From CAZBXE01 sp964496125 (GTDB taxonomy: Bacteria > Chlamydiota > Chlamydiia > Chlamydiales > CAZBXE01), in NCBI GenBank assembly GCA_964496125.1, contig CAZBXE010000021.1, forward strand, positions 1 through 5,414: a stretch of 5,414 nt of DNA. The letters run 5' to 3'. The notes beneath the pieces were generated by a model that saw only the letters and a program-made list of their open reading frames with translations, was not told the DNA's origin and searched no databases. A program made the position numbers and the translations under genes. This document shows positions 1 through 3,745 of this stretch, in pieces. Numbering within the stretch: position 1 is the first letter of the stretch; the number at the start of each line of letters is the position of its first letter.

Positions 1-31
1 GAATCTGTTTTACATCTGTTATATTGACCAT
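1..31 (-). CDS. N-terminus of an unidentified protein (partial, runs off the left edge)
   Basis: The minus strand has an ATG at 31-29 preceded by GGAG and an 8-nt spacer (GGAGATGATAAG-ATG), and a TTGAAA/TATAAT promoter lies about 45 bp further upstream. Ten codons are visible, reading MVNITDVKQI. The ITDV segment recalls the N-terminus of SpoVG-type proteins (M-x-ITDVR), but ten residues are too few to name a family. The GGAGATGATAA ribosome-binding block also occurs before the 48-aa gene at 4481, so the upstream modules of the two genes may share an origin. A gene start is likely; its function is unknown. Confidence 0.6.
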   Translation of the reverse strand, partial: MVNITDVKQI

Positions 32-73
32 CTTATCATCTCCACAAATTCTAATATTTCTTATCTTAATTAT

Positions 74-102
74 ATTATAACAAATTTATTATTTATTTTC
101 AA
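74..102 (-). promoter_or_regulatory. Sigma-A-type promoter for the left-edge gene
   Basis: On the minus strand, -35 TTGAAA (102-97) and -10 TATAAT (79-74) are separated by exactly 17 bp of A/T sequence. It belongs to the family of six such promoters in this window, although its spacer is the most divergent. Transcription should start near 67 and reach the gene starting at 31. Confidence 0.7.
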
Positions 103-104
103 AT

Positions 105-221
105 TAATTTATTGAATTAATATAAACTCCAAGAGTTCCTATAAAGTAAGACATAATACTATAAAAAGTATAAGAGTGAAAAATTAAAAATTGGCGGATC
201 TATAAATATCACCTCTTTATG
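105..221 (-). ncRNA. Possible short untranslated RNA or degenerate gene downstream of a promoter
   Basis: A good promoter (227-255) fires into about 115 nt in which I find no convincing ORF before the next promoter. The predicted transcript begins with AAAGAGGTGATA, an SD-like sequence that in the other units precedes an ATG, but no ATG follows at a suitable distance. It could form two small hairpins on the minus strand: arms at 156-160/167-171 (5 bp, 6-nt loop) and at 125-129/133-137 (5 bp, 3-nt loop), the latter followed by a moderately U-rich stretch. It may be a small RNA, a decayed gene, or simply an upstream leader of the left-edge gene. Confidence 0.25.
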
Positions 222-226
222 TATAT

Positions 227-255
227 ATTATATAATAATTTTTAGAAAATTTCAA
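227..255 (-). promoter_or_regulatory. Sigma-A-type promoter with no obvious gene behind it
   Basis: -35 TTGAAA (255-250), a 17-bp spacer and -10 TATAAT (232-227) lie on the minus strand. The 3' half of the spacer and the start of the transcript (AAAAATTATTA, TATAATATATACATAA) are nearly the same as in the promoter at 4257-4285. Confidence 0.7.
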
Positions 256-267
256 ATAAAAAGTATT

Positions 268-417
268 TTACTCCTTCTTCAAAACTATACACATAAAAGT
301 TAAAAACCAGATTGTGAAAATAATTGTGTATAGATATTTATTAATACAAAAAATAAATATCAAAATAAGGAATAGGAAATAATTAATAGCTAAATATAAA
401 TATTTTTTAATAGACAT
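268..417 (-). CDS. Small hydrophobic membrane protein (49 aa)
   Basis: Unknown protein. After the short N-terminus MSIKK, residues 6-45 are almost entirely hydrophobic (I, L, F, Y) and could form one long or two short membrane helices; the tail is KKE. The chosen start is the ATG at 417, which has AGGAG seven bases upstream. The in-frame ATG at 450 has no SD and would overlap the preceding gene. Its SD (TAGGAG) is built into the TAG stop of that gene and the gap is only 10 nt, so the two are probably translationally coupled and made from one mRNA. No terminator is visible after the stop. Confidence 0.75.
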   Translation of the reverse strand: MSIKKYLYLAINYFLFLILIFIFCINKYLYTIIFTIWFLTFMCIVLKKE

Positions 418-427
418 ATCTACACTC

Positions 428-586
428 CTAATTAATATAGTCTGTATCATTTTCTAAAACATCTTCAAGAAGATCAACTAATGATTCATTCTCTTTTTTT
501 AAAACATTACAATAATGAGTAATAATCAAACAAAAGTATAAAAAGAAAATATTAAAAATAATAGATATAACTAAAGCTATTTTCAT
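428..586 (-). CDS. Small single-pass membrane protein with acidic tail (52 aa)
   Basis: The protein starts MKIALVISIIFNIFF. Residues 3-25 form one hydrophobic segment, followed from about residue 30 by a charged, mainly acidic tail (KKENESLVDLLEDVLEND). Signal-anchor topology, or a cleaved signal with a secreted acidic peptide, is possible; the early K favours a cytoplasmic N-terminus. The SD is a full AGGAGG at 593-598, 6-7 bases before the ATG. It is the first gene of a two-gene unit driven by the consensus promoter at 713-741, whose leader carries the large palindrome. I do not recognise its family. Confidence 0.8.
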   Translation of the reverse strand: MKIALVISIIFNIFFLYFCLIITHYCNVLKKENESLVDLLEDVLENDTDYIN

Positions 587-642
587 ATTAATACCTCCTG
601 TCTTTAAAATTAAATATAAATAACTATATAAAGGGAATTTGT

Positions 643-685
643 CTTATTAAGTATTATGCCGAAATTCGGCATAATACTTAATAAG
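643..685. repeat. 43-bp palindrome: 21-bp perfect inverted repeat, 1-nt centre
   Basis: Arms 643-663 and 665-685 are perfectly complementary around a single A at 664; the core is GCCGAA-A-TTCGGC. It lies between the -10 of the minus-strand promoter (713-718) and the start at 586, so it falls in the 5' leader of the minus transcript, about 20 nt after the predicted start site. There is no T-tract on either side, so it does not look like an intrinsic terminator. It could be an operator for a dimeric regulator (the HTH protein is encoded just to the right), an RNA hairpin that stabilises or attenuates the mRNA, or a cruciform element used in replication. Confidence 0.9.
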
Positions 686-712
686 TAAGATAGGATTATT
701 ATTTATATTTAT

Positions 713-741
713 ATTATAATATAATTTTTTACTAATGTCAA
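713..741 (-). promoter_or_regulatory. Perfect-consensus promoter for the 586-268 membrane-protein unit
   Basis: Minus strand -35 TTGACA (741-736), 17-bp spacer, -10 TATAAT (718-713). The predicted start is near 706, giving a leader of about 120 nt that contains the 43-bp palindrome. It faces away from the plus-strand promoter at 776-804, leaving 34 bp between the two -35 boxes. Confidence 0.85.
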
Positions 742-775
742 GTTTTTATATCATAAAATTTATCAAATGAAAATG

Positions 776-804
776 TTGACAACTGTGAAAAAATATACTA
801 TAAT
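776..804 (+). promoter_or_regulatory. Perfect-consensus promoter for the small HTH gene
   Basis: -35 TTGACA (776-781), 17-bp spacer, -10 TATAAT (799-804). The -35 box sits inside the short inverted repeat GTTG-A-CAAC (775-783), a possible operator. The predicted start is near 811, leaving a leader of about 77 nt before the ATG at 888. Confidence 0.88.
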
Positions 805-887
805 ATAAATATAAAGGGAAAACAAATTAAATAAAAACTTCACTCGACTTTTACATATAAAATTTTTAAATTGGAGGTATAATTTTT

Positions 888-1091
888 ATGACAGAACAAA
901 CTTTAAAAACAAGAAAAGAATTTGAATTAATTCAAAAATATCCATTCAAAGTGATTGGAACTTTCAAAACTCAAACTGAAGTAGCAAAAGCGGCAGGAGT
1001 AAGTGTATCATGTGTTTCTCGTTGGATTAGAGGAGAACGAGCTAGTAAGAATTTTGATATTAAAGTAAACTTAGTTTCAAAAGAAAAGTAA
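888..1091 (+). CDS. Small helix-turn-helix DNA-binding protein (67 aa)
   Basis: Residues 28-50 (TQTEVAKAAGVSVSCVSRWI) form a clear helix-turn-helix: a first helix with the AA-x-AGVS turn, then a recognition helix ending in RWIRGER. The layout of a short beta element (FKVIGTF), then an HTH, then a G-[KE]-R-x-S tail resembles the NUMOD1 type of module found attached to homing nucleases; an Xre- or homeodomain-like small regulator is the alternative. The SD is GGAGG ten bases before the ATG. It has its own consensus promoter and terminator, so it is a monocistronic unit. Being divergent from the 586-268 unit, it may regulate that unit and itself; this is inferred from position only. Confidence 0.85.
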   Translation: MTEQTLKTRKEFELIQKYPFKVIGTFKTQTEVAKAAGVSVSCVSRWIRGERASKNFDIKVNLVSKEK

Positions 1092-1095
1092 AATG

Positions 1096-1124
1096 AAGGA
1101 TGTCCTTTTTGACATCCTTTTTTT
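1096..1124 (+). terminator. Intrinsic terminator, probably bidirectional
   Basis: A perfect 9-bp stem AAGGATGTC (1096-1104) / GACATCCTT (1111-1119) with a 6-nt loop is followed by a T-run to 1124. It ends the HTH gene transcript. It lies between convergent genes; the minus-strand reading has the same stem followed by U-rich CATTTTACTTTT, so it may also stop the transcript of 1130-1874, though less efficiently. Confidence 0.92.
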
Positions 1125-1129
1125 ATTTA

Positions 1130-1558
1130 TTAATTTCTTTTTTCAATAGCACTATGCATTAAAGTAGCAAACAAAGAATTAAGAATAGCAACAGTAAAAT
1201 GCCAATCTGTATTAAATCGTAAGATAATATAAATAAGATAAATACAAGAAAGAATAGCTAAAACGGCAACTGTATTTAAATAGAAAGTGTGATAAGGATT
1301 TAATCTATAAACCTGTTGTTTCAAAATCTTATCAATTTCATTATTGGATTTTTTTAAACGATCTTTCTTCATCTTAATTTTATATCCTTCTTGTGCTAGC
1401 TTTGCTGTCTCTTGTCGAATTTTATCAATATTTACAAGATTTTTATAGGTTACATTAATATATCGTTTTGTCCCATCTTCATATTCAAATTGAACATCAT
1501 TAGCTAATTCATTATAACTTACATAAACAATAGGTTTCTTTTTAAATTTATTTAACAT
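1130..1558 (-). CDS. Two-helix membrane protein with charged cytoplasmic N-domain (142 aa)
   Basis: I do not recognise a family. Residues 9-40 look like a small beta-rich region (PIVYVSYNELANDVQFEYED, then YINVTY). Residues 43-82 are strongly basic and helical (KIKMKKDRLKK) and may form a coiled coil. Two membrane helices follow at about 92-113 and 119-136, and the protein ends in EKRN. Both termini are predicted cytoplasmic by the positive-inside rule. Its start has AAAGGAGGAG five bases upstream, located 13 nt after the stop of the zinc-ribbon gene, so the two are in one operon. A membrane-anchored effector or phage inner-membrane protein is plausible but unproven. Confidence 0.85.
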   Translation of the reverse strand: MLNKFKKKPIVYVSYNELANDVQFEYEDGTKRYINVTYKNLVNIDKIRQETAKLAQEGYKIKMKKDRLKKSNNEIDKILKQQVYRLNPYHTFYLNTVAVLAILSCIYLIYIILRFNTDWHFTVAILNSLFATLMHSAIEKRN

Positions 1559-1571
1559 ACAAACTCCTCCT

Positions 1572-1784
1572 TTATTCTCCTTTTGTTAGTATACTTTCAA
1601 CACAAGAATTACAATAACAAGAGTCAAACATATTATGAAGATTTAAAATAGAGCCACAATTATAGCATAAGTCTTCTTCATATTCAGCAAGATTAAAATT
1701 TTCCATGTCTTGTAATACTTTGTCCTCTTGAATTTCTGCGGCACATTTATCATTGAAAGTTTCTTCTATATTAATTTTGCTCAT
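1572..1784 (-). CDS. Small acidic zinc-ribbon-like protein (70 aa)
   Basis: The C-terminal half has two cysteine pairs, C40-x2-C43 (CYNCGS) and C58-x2-C61 (CNSC), 14 residues apart with an extra C56; this is typical of a small treble-clef or zinc-ribbon fold. The N-terminal 39 residues are acidic (EE, EDK, EYEED) and probably helical. Such small zinc proteins often bind nucleic acid or a protein partner; which one cannot be told here. The start at 1784 has GGAG nine bases upstream, within the sequence right after the stop of the 23-aa gene. It is the middle gene of the 1874-1130 operon. Confidence 0.82.
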   Translation of the reverse strand: MSKINIEETFNDKCAAEIQEDKVLQDMENFNLAEYEEDLCYNCGSILNLHNMFDSCYCNSCVESILTKGE

Positions 1785-1802
1785 ATTTATTATCTCCTTA
1801 TT

Positions 1803-1874
1803 TTACTTTTTTTGAAATAATAACAATAGAATTAAAATTAAGAAAAGAACTACTAATCCTATTACTGTATCCAT
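1803..1874 (-). CDS. 23-aa single-pass membrane microprotein
   Basis: Translation gives MDTVIGLVVLFLILILLLLF followed by QKK: a membrane helix from about residue 4 to 20 with a basic C-terminal end. The start at 1874 has a strong GGAGG nine bases upstream (1884-1888). It is the first gene after the promoter at 1936-1964 and is followed 18 nt later by the zinc-ribbon gene. Its size and build resemble phage or toxin-type membrane peptides and holin-like or regulatory microproteins. The 20-aa gene at 4228 holds the same position in the other operon. It would be missed by usual length cut-offs. Confidence 0.7.
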   Translation of the reverse strand: MDTVIGLVVLFLILILLLLFQKK

Positions 1875-1912
1875 TAATAACAACCTCCAAATCAAGAAAT
1901 ATATGAAAAGTT

Positions 1913-1941
1913 TTATTTCCTTAACTTACATATATATTATA
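1913..1941. repeat. Direct repeat copy 1 (29 bp; copy 2 at 3478-3506)
   Basis: A 29-bp stretch running from the initially transcribed region (minus-strand GTAAGTTAAGGAAATAA) through the -10 box is identical to 3478-3506. The sequences before it (spacer and -35) are similar but not identical. It is a duplicated promoter/5'-leader cassette. Confidence 0.9.
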
Positions 1942-1964
1942 TAATAAAATTTTTAAATTATCAA
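1936..1964 (-). promoter_or_regulatory. Promoter of the 1874-1130 operon
   Basis: Minus strand -35 TTGATA (1964-1959), 17-bp A/T spacer, -10 TATAAT (1941-1936). It directly follows the terminator of the upstream gene. The predicted start is near 1929, with a leader of about 55 nt before the 23-aa gene. Confidence 0.8.
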
Positions 1965-2003
1965 TTTTAAGATTTTTTAATATAAGAATTACTTCTTTTT
2001 ACA

Positions 2004-2029
2004 TAAAAAAAGACACTTTATAAGTGTCT
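2004..2029 (-). terminator. Intrinsic terminator of the 175-aa gene
   Basis: Read on the minus strand, AGACACTT / AAGTGTCT (8-bp stem, 2029-2022 with 2018-2011, 3-nt loop) is followed by seven Ts (2010-2004). It begins only a few bases after the stop codon at 2031-2033. Confidence 0.92.
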
Positions 2030-2030
2030 C

Positions 2031-2558
2031 TTAAAAAGATAAATGTTCTGAAATAGTTCCTAAAGATTTAACATTCTCATTTTTCATTTCATCACAATAA
2101 GCAATTTCAACAGCACAAGTATTTAATAATGTGCTTTGCTTAATTAAGATTTTACCAATAGAATTAACGATAGCATTAACTACTTCAGGAGCATTCTTTT
2201 CAAATAATTCTTCTCGTTCTGCGGCATCAGTGCCAGAACCTACCATAACATTCAATAATAAAGAATGTTTTCCAGTAGTGGCGTCCTTCACAAATTTAGC
2301 AAGATATTCATCATGTAATTCTTCATTGATACACTCTAAATTATAACATTTATCAATATATAAATGTTTTTCACCAGAGATCGGGCAATGATTTAAAACA
2401 AAATGATATTTCTCAATTTCAGGACAGTTAAGAATTCTTTCAGAATAATGAACTACTAAATAGTCTTCCATCTTTTGTTTGTTCATCAATTTCGATAAAC
2501 TATTTCTTCCTGCCTCAATTTCTTTAGTGGCAAGAGCAATAAGGTGTTTATTTCTCAT
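2031..2558 (-). CDS. Unknown soluble protein (175 aa) behind a structured leader
   Basis: No membrane segment or signal peptide is seen. The N-terminal 30 residues are helical and basic, the middle (31-80) is mixed with cysteines at 45, 58, 71 and 76, and the C-terminal half (115-145) is predicted helical (VVNAIVNSIGKILIK). The cysteine spacing (CPI, CYNLEC) does not match a zinc motif I know. The start at 2558 has no classic SD: the best candidate is AAAAGGGG, whose last G lies 12 bases from the ATG, an unusually long spacing. It is monocistronic, with its own consensus promoter at 2766-2794 and terminator. The leader suggests that translation is controlled, possibly by the product itself. 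Confidence 0.88.
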   Translation of the reverse strand: MRNKHLIALATKEIEAGRNSLSKLMNKQKMEDYLVVHYSERILNCPEIEKYHFVLNHCPISGEKHLYIDKCYNLECINEELHDEYLAKFVKDATTGKHSLLLNVMVGSGTDAAEREELFEKNAPEVVNAIVNSIGKILIKQSTLLNTCAVEIAYCDEMKNENVKSLGTISEHLSF

Positions 2559-2569
2559 AAAATTCTTTA

Positions 2570-2577
2570 CCCCTTTT
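2570..2577 (-). promoter_or_regulatory. Atypical G-rich ribosome binding site of the 175-aa gene
   Basis: The minus strand reads AAAAGGGG, then TAAAGAATTTT, then the ATG at 2558. The 11-nt gap is longer than at the other genes and the match to anti-SD is imperfect (AAGG-GGT lacks one A). Every other ORF here has GGAG or better, so this weak site is a plausible control point. Confidence 0.55.
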
Positions 2578-2609
2578 GGAGTAAGAAATGGCTTACAAAA
2601 TAAAAAGGA

Positions 2610-2651
2610 TGTAAAAGAGTAAGAGGGAAGGGGAAAACTTACTCTTTTACA
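2610..2651. repeat. Hairpin HP1: 14-bp perfect stem, 14-nt purine/pyrimidine loop
   Basis: Arms TGTAAAAGAGTAAG (2610-2623) and CTTACTCTTTTACA (2638-2651) are perfectly complementary. The loop is AGGGAAGGGGAAAA on the plus strand, hence UUUUCCCCUUCCCU in the minus-strand mRNA. In the mRNA it is followed by UCCUUUUUAUUUU, so weak termination or attenuation here cannot be excluded. Confidence 0.92.
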
Positions 2652-2671
2652 AAAAAAGGATTTGAAAAGTA

Positions 2672-2710
2672 GTAAAATGATTTAGGAAGGGATAAGAAAA
2701 ATCATTTTAC
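2672..2710. repeat. Hairpin HP2: 12-bp perfect stem, 15-nt loop
   Basis: Arms GTAAAATGATTT (2672-2683) and AAATCATTTTAC (2699-2710) are perfectly complementary. The loop AGGAAGGGATAAGAA closely resembles that of HP1 (shared AGG-AAGGG core). Beyond GTAAAA the stem sequence differs from HP1, so shape and loop are kept while stem bases vary. Confidence 0.92.
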
Positions 2711-2765
2711 AGGTTGAAAGGAATAAATAATAAAAAGTTTTTAAATAGTTTCTTTATCTATTAAT

Positions 2766-2794
2766 ATTATAGTGTATTTATCTCTACTTGTCAA
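2766..2794 (-). promoter_or_regulatory. Perfect-consensus promoter with a duplicated -35 box
   Basis: Minus strand -35 TTGACA (2794-2789), 17-bp spacer, -10 TATAAT (2771-2766). A second TTGACA lies 9 bp upstream (2803-2798), forming a direct repeat TTGACAGTA-TTGACAAGTA. The extra copy is too far from this -10 to serve as a -35, so it may be part of an operator. It drives the structured leader and the 175-aa gene. Confidence 0.85.
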
Positions 2795-2807
2795 TACTGT
2801 CAACTTT

Positions 2808-2828
2808 GTAATTTCCCCTTAGTATTAC
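2808..2828. repeat. Small GTAAT/ATTAC hairpin with a C/G-run loop upstream of the promoter
   Basis: GTAAT (2808-2812) and ATTAC (2824-2828) flank a loop containing CCCCTT on the plus strand (AAGGGG on the minus). It resembles the GTAA...TTAC hairpins of the leader but has the loop polarity reversed, and it lies upstream of the promoter, so it would be transcribed only by read-through. The 5-bp stem could be chance. Confidence 0.35.
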
Positions 2829-2910
2829 TGTAAATTTAGCCCTTCAGACAATATTTTTTTAGAATTTTCAGAAAAATTTTGAAATTGCGATTTTAACGTT
2901 AAATACGAAA
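2829..2910. other. Non-coding spacer between the 172-aa gene and the leader promoter
   Basis: I see no ORF with a ribosome binding site here on either strand. It contains a 12-bp perfect palindrome, TTTAACGTTAAA (2892-2903), and a run of T/A-rich sequence without a convincing terminator. With the leader and promoter it makes a gene-free stretch from 2559 to 2936. Confidence 0.6.
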
Positions 2911-2954
2911 CCGTGAGAAGTAAAATTTAATATAAATTACATAACTTCTGTCGG
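2911..2954 (-). terminator. Imperfect hairpin spanning the stop codon of the 172-aa gene
   Basis: Three paired blocks are nested: CCG/CGG (2911-2913 with 2952-2954), AGAAGT/ACTTCT (2916-2921 with 2944-2949) and AATTTA/TAAATT (2924-2929 with 2933-2938), with small internal loops between them. On the minus strand it is followed by TTTCGTATTT, a poor U-tract. It may be a weak terminator or a 3'-end stabilising hairpin that includes the TAA at 2937-2939. Confidence 0.35.
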
Positions 2955-3455
2955 AACTTCTCGCGAAATACGGTCTCGTTTTTTCGTGATTTTAATTTGA
3001 TACTGTTGGAAATTTAAAGTCTGAACGATTAAGATATTATTAGAAGTTTGAACAATAGAAAGTCCATTTAAACTTTTAATTAAACTTACAACTTCATTCA
3101 TGATTTCACTCTTATAATTAAGAATATTTTCTTCAACATTGAATTTTAACTTTGATACAGAGATAACATAATCATTATCTTTTTCATTCACAACTAAATT
3201 ACCTTTTCGGGCAAAAGAACCTTCGTAAGTTTTTTCAAAATGGTCTTTTAATACTGCTCTTAAAGAGTTTGCTACAAAGTCTTGTGATGCTTTAAAAGTA
3301 TTACGGAAAGGTTTATTAGGTTTTTTGGTAACAGCTTTACCTCCAATAGAAATTACACCATTTCCTTCGATTGTTACTGTTGTTTCTCTTTGATTTTCAG
3401 CATCCATTTTAGCTTTCTCTAAGATTACACGTTGAATGTCTTTATTGTTTACCAT
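2937..3455 (-). CDS. Unknown soluble basic protein (172 aa)
   Basis: No family recognised. Residues 1-22 are a charged helix and 24-42 are beta-like with glycines (TVTIEGNGVISIGG). A basic proline-containing linker (KKPNKPFRN, 44-52) follows, then a helix at 55-75 (SQDFVANSLRAVLKDHF) and alternating strands to about residue 106, a helix at 111-129, and two beta segments (LSIVQTSNNILIVQTL). The C-terminus is very basic (KITKKRDRISR), suggesting nucleic-acid contact, but this is weak evidence. The start at 3455 has AGGAG nine bases upstream. It is monocistronic under the promoter at 3501-3529, which shares a 29-bp identical cassette with the 1874 operon. Confidence 0.88.
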   Translation of the reverse strand: MVNNKDIQRVILEKAKMDAENQRETTVTIEGNGVISIGGKAVTKKPNKPFRNTFKASQDFVANSLRAVLKDHFEKTYEGSFARKGNLVVNEKDNDYVISVSKLKFNVEENILNYKSEIMNEVVSLIKSLNGLSIVQTSNNILIVQTLNFQQYQIKITKKRDRISREVPTEVM

Positions 3456-3477
3456 AATTATCAGCTCCTAAATTTTA

Positions 3478-3506
3478 TTATTTCCTTAACTTACATATAT
3501 ATTATA
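3478..3506. repeat. Direct repeat copy 2 (29 bp; copy 1 at 1913-1941)
   Basis: Identical to 1913-1941. It covers the -10 box and the start of the transcript of the 172-aa gene. Confidence 0.9.
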
Positions 3507-3529
3507 ATATAATTTTTTAAAATTTTCAA
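3501..3529 (-). promoter_or_regulatory. Promoter of the 172-aa gene
   Basis: Minus strand -35 TTGAAA (3529-3524), 17-bp spacer, -10 TATAAT (3506-3501). The predicted start is near 3494, giving a leader of about 40 nt. No terminator separates it from the upstream operon ending at 3543, so read-through is likely as well. Confidence 0.82.
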
Positions 3530-3542
3530 TAGAAAGTATTTT

Positions 3543-3731
3543 TTATTTGAAGATTAATTTCTTTACTCCTAGAACTACAATAGCACAAAGATAAAGTCGC
3601 CAGAAATAAAGATGAATGTTAAACAAAAGAAAAATAACATAAATGAAAGCTGTAAAAACTAAAGACTCTAGTAGAAATGCGGCAAAATATAATAAAACTG
3701 CTAAAACCAATAATAATACTAAATATCTCAT
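3543..3731 (-). CDS. Small polytopic membrane protein (62 aa)
   Basis: The protein is hydrophobic throughout: after MRY, segments at about 4-20, 22-40 and 44-57 could give two or three membrane helices, and the tail is KKLIFK. A single E at residue 22 and aromatic residues (HLYFWRLYL) mark the turns. The start at 3731 has AGGAGG eight bases upstream, placed just after the TAA of the J-domain-like gene with a gap of 14 nt, so it belongs to the same operon. Small size and multiple helices are compatible with a holin- or antiholin-like protein, but nothing specific supports that. Confidence 0.8.
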   Translation of the reverse strand: MRYLVLLLVLAVLLYFAAFLLESLVFTAFIYVIFLLFNIHLYFWRLYLCAIVVLGVKKLIFK

Positions 3732-3745
3732 ATATAAATCCTCCT

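Larger units (their letters stand above)
587..887. other. Divergent control region without genes
   Basis: This 301-bp stretch holds the two opposed consensus promoters, the 43-bp palindrome in the leftward leader and a plain A/T-rich rightward leader ending in the GGAGG of the HTH gene. I see no ORF with a ribosome binding site in either direction. Confidence 0.8.
2559..2759 (-). promoter_or_regulatory. Structured 5' leader with anti-SD-like loops (candidate translational switch)
   Basis: The transcript from the promoter at 2766-2794 has about 200 untranslated nucleotides. In mRNA order it holds hairpin HP2 (2710-2672), hairpin HP1 (2651-2610), a small hairpin (2596-2581; GUAAG/CUUAC, 6-nt loop) and the G-rich ribosome-binding segment AAAAGGGG (2577-2570). 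Each hairpin starts with GUAA and ends with UUAC. The two large loops contain CCCCUU and UCCCUU, which can pair with AAGGGG beside the start codon (6 bp, and 6 bp with one G-U). This suggests loop-SD pairing that blocks translation until something binds the leader. No known riboswitch class is recognised. As DNA, the same hairpins could instead act in replication. Confidence 0.55.

Noticed and set aside
1..31. Naming the left-edge gene spoVG from its ITDV motif
   Set aside because: Only ten residues are visible and the usual R residues after ITDV are not present.
198..217. A tiny GTG- or ATA-initiated ORF after the AGAGGTG at 209-215
   Set aside because: The GTG would overlap its own SD and ATA starts are very rare; only about 17 codons are open.
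418..450. An 11-residue longer N-terminus for the 49-aa membrane protein, starting at 450
   Set aside because: No SD before 450, and it would overlap the preceding gene. The ATG at 417 has AGGAG at ideal spacing.
2131..2346. 71-aa plus-strand ORF
   Set aside because: Lies wholly antisense inside the 175-aa gene, with no ribosome binding site or promoter; a shadow frame.
2610..2710. CRISPR array or simple terminators for the paired hairpins
   Set aside because: There are only two units with differing stems and no regular spacers. The stems are AT-rich and the downstream U-runs are interrupted, and they lie in front of a gene rather than after one.
3543..3731. Calling the 62-aa membrane protein a holin
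   Set aside because: Size and helices fit, but no lysis gene or holin-specific feature is present in the window.
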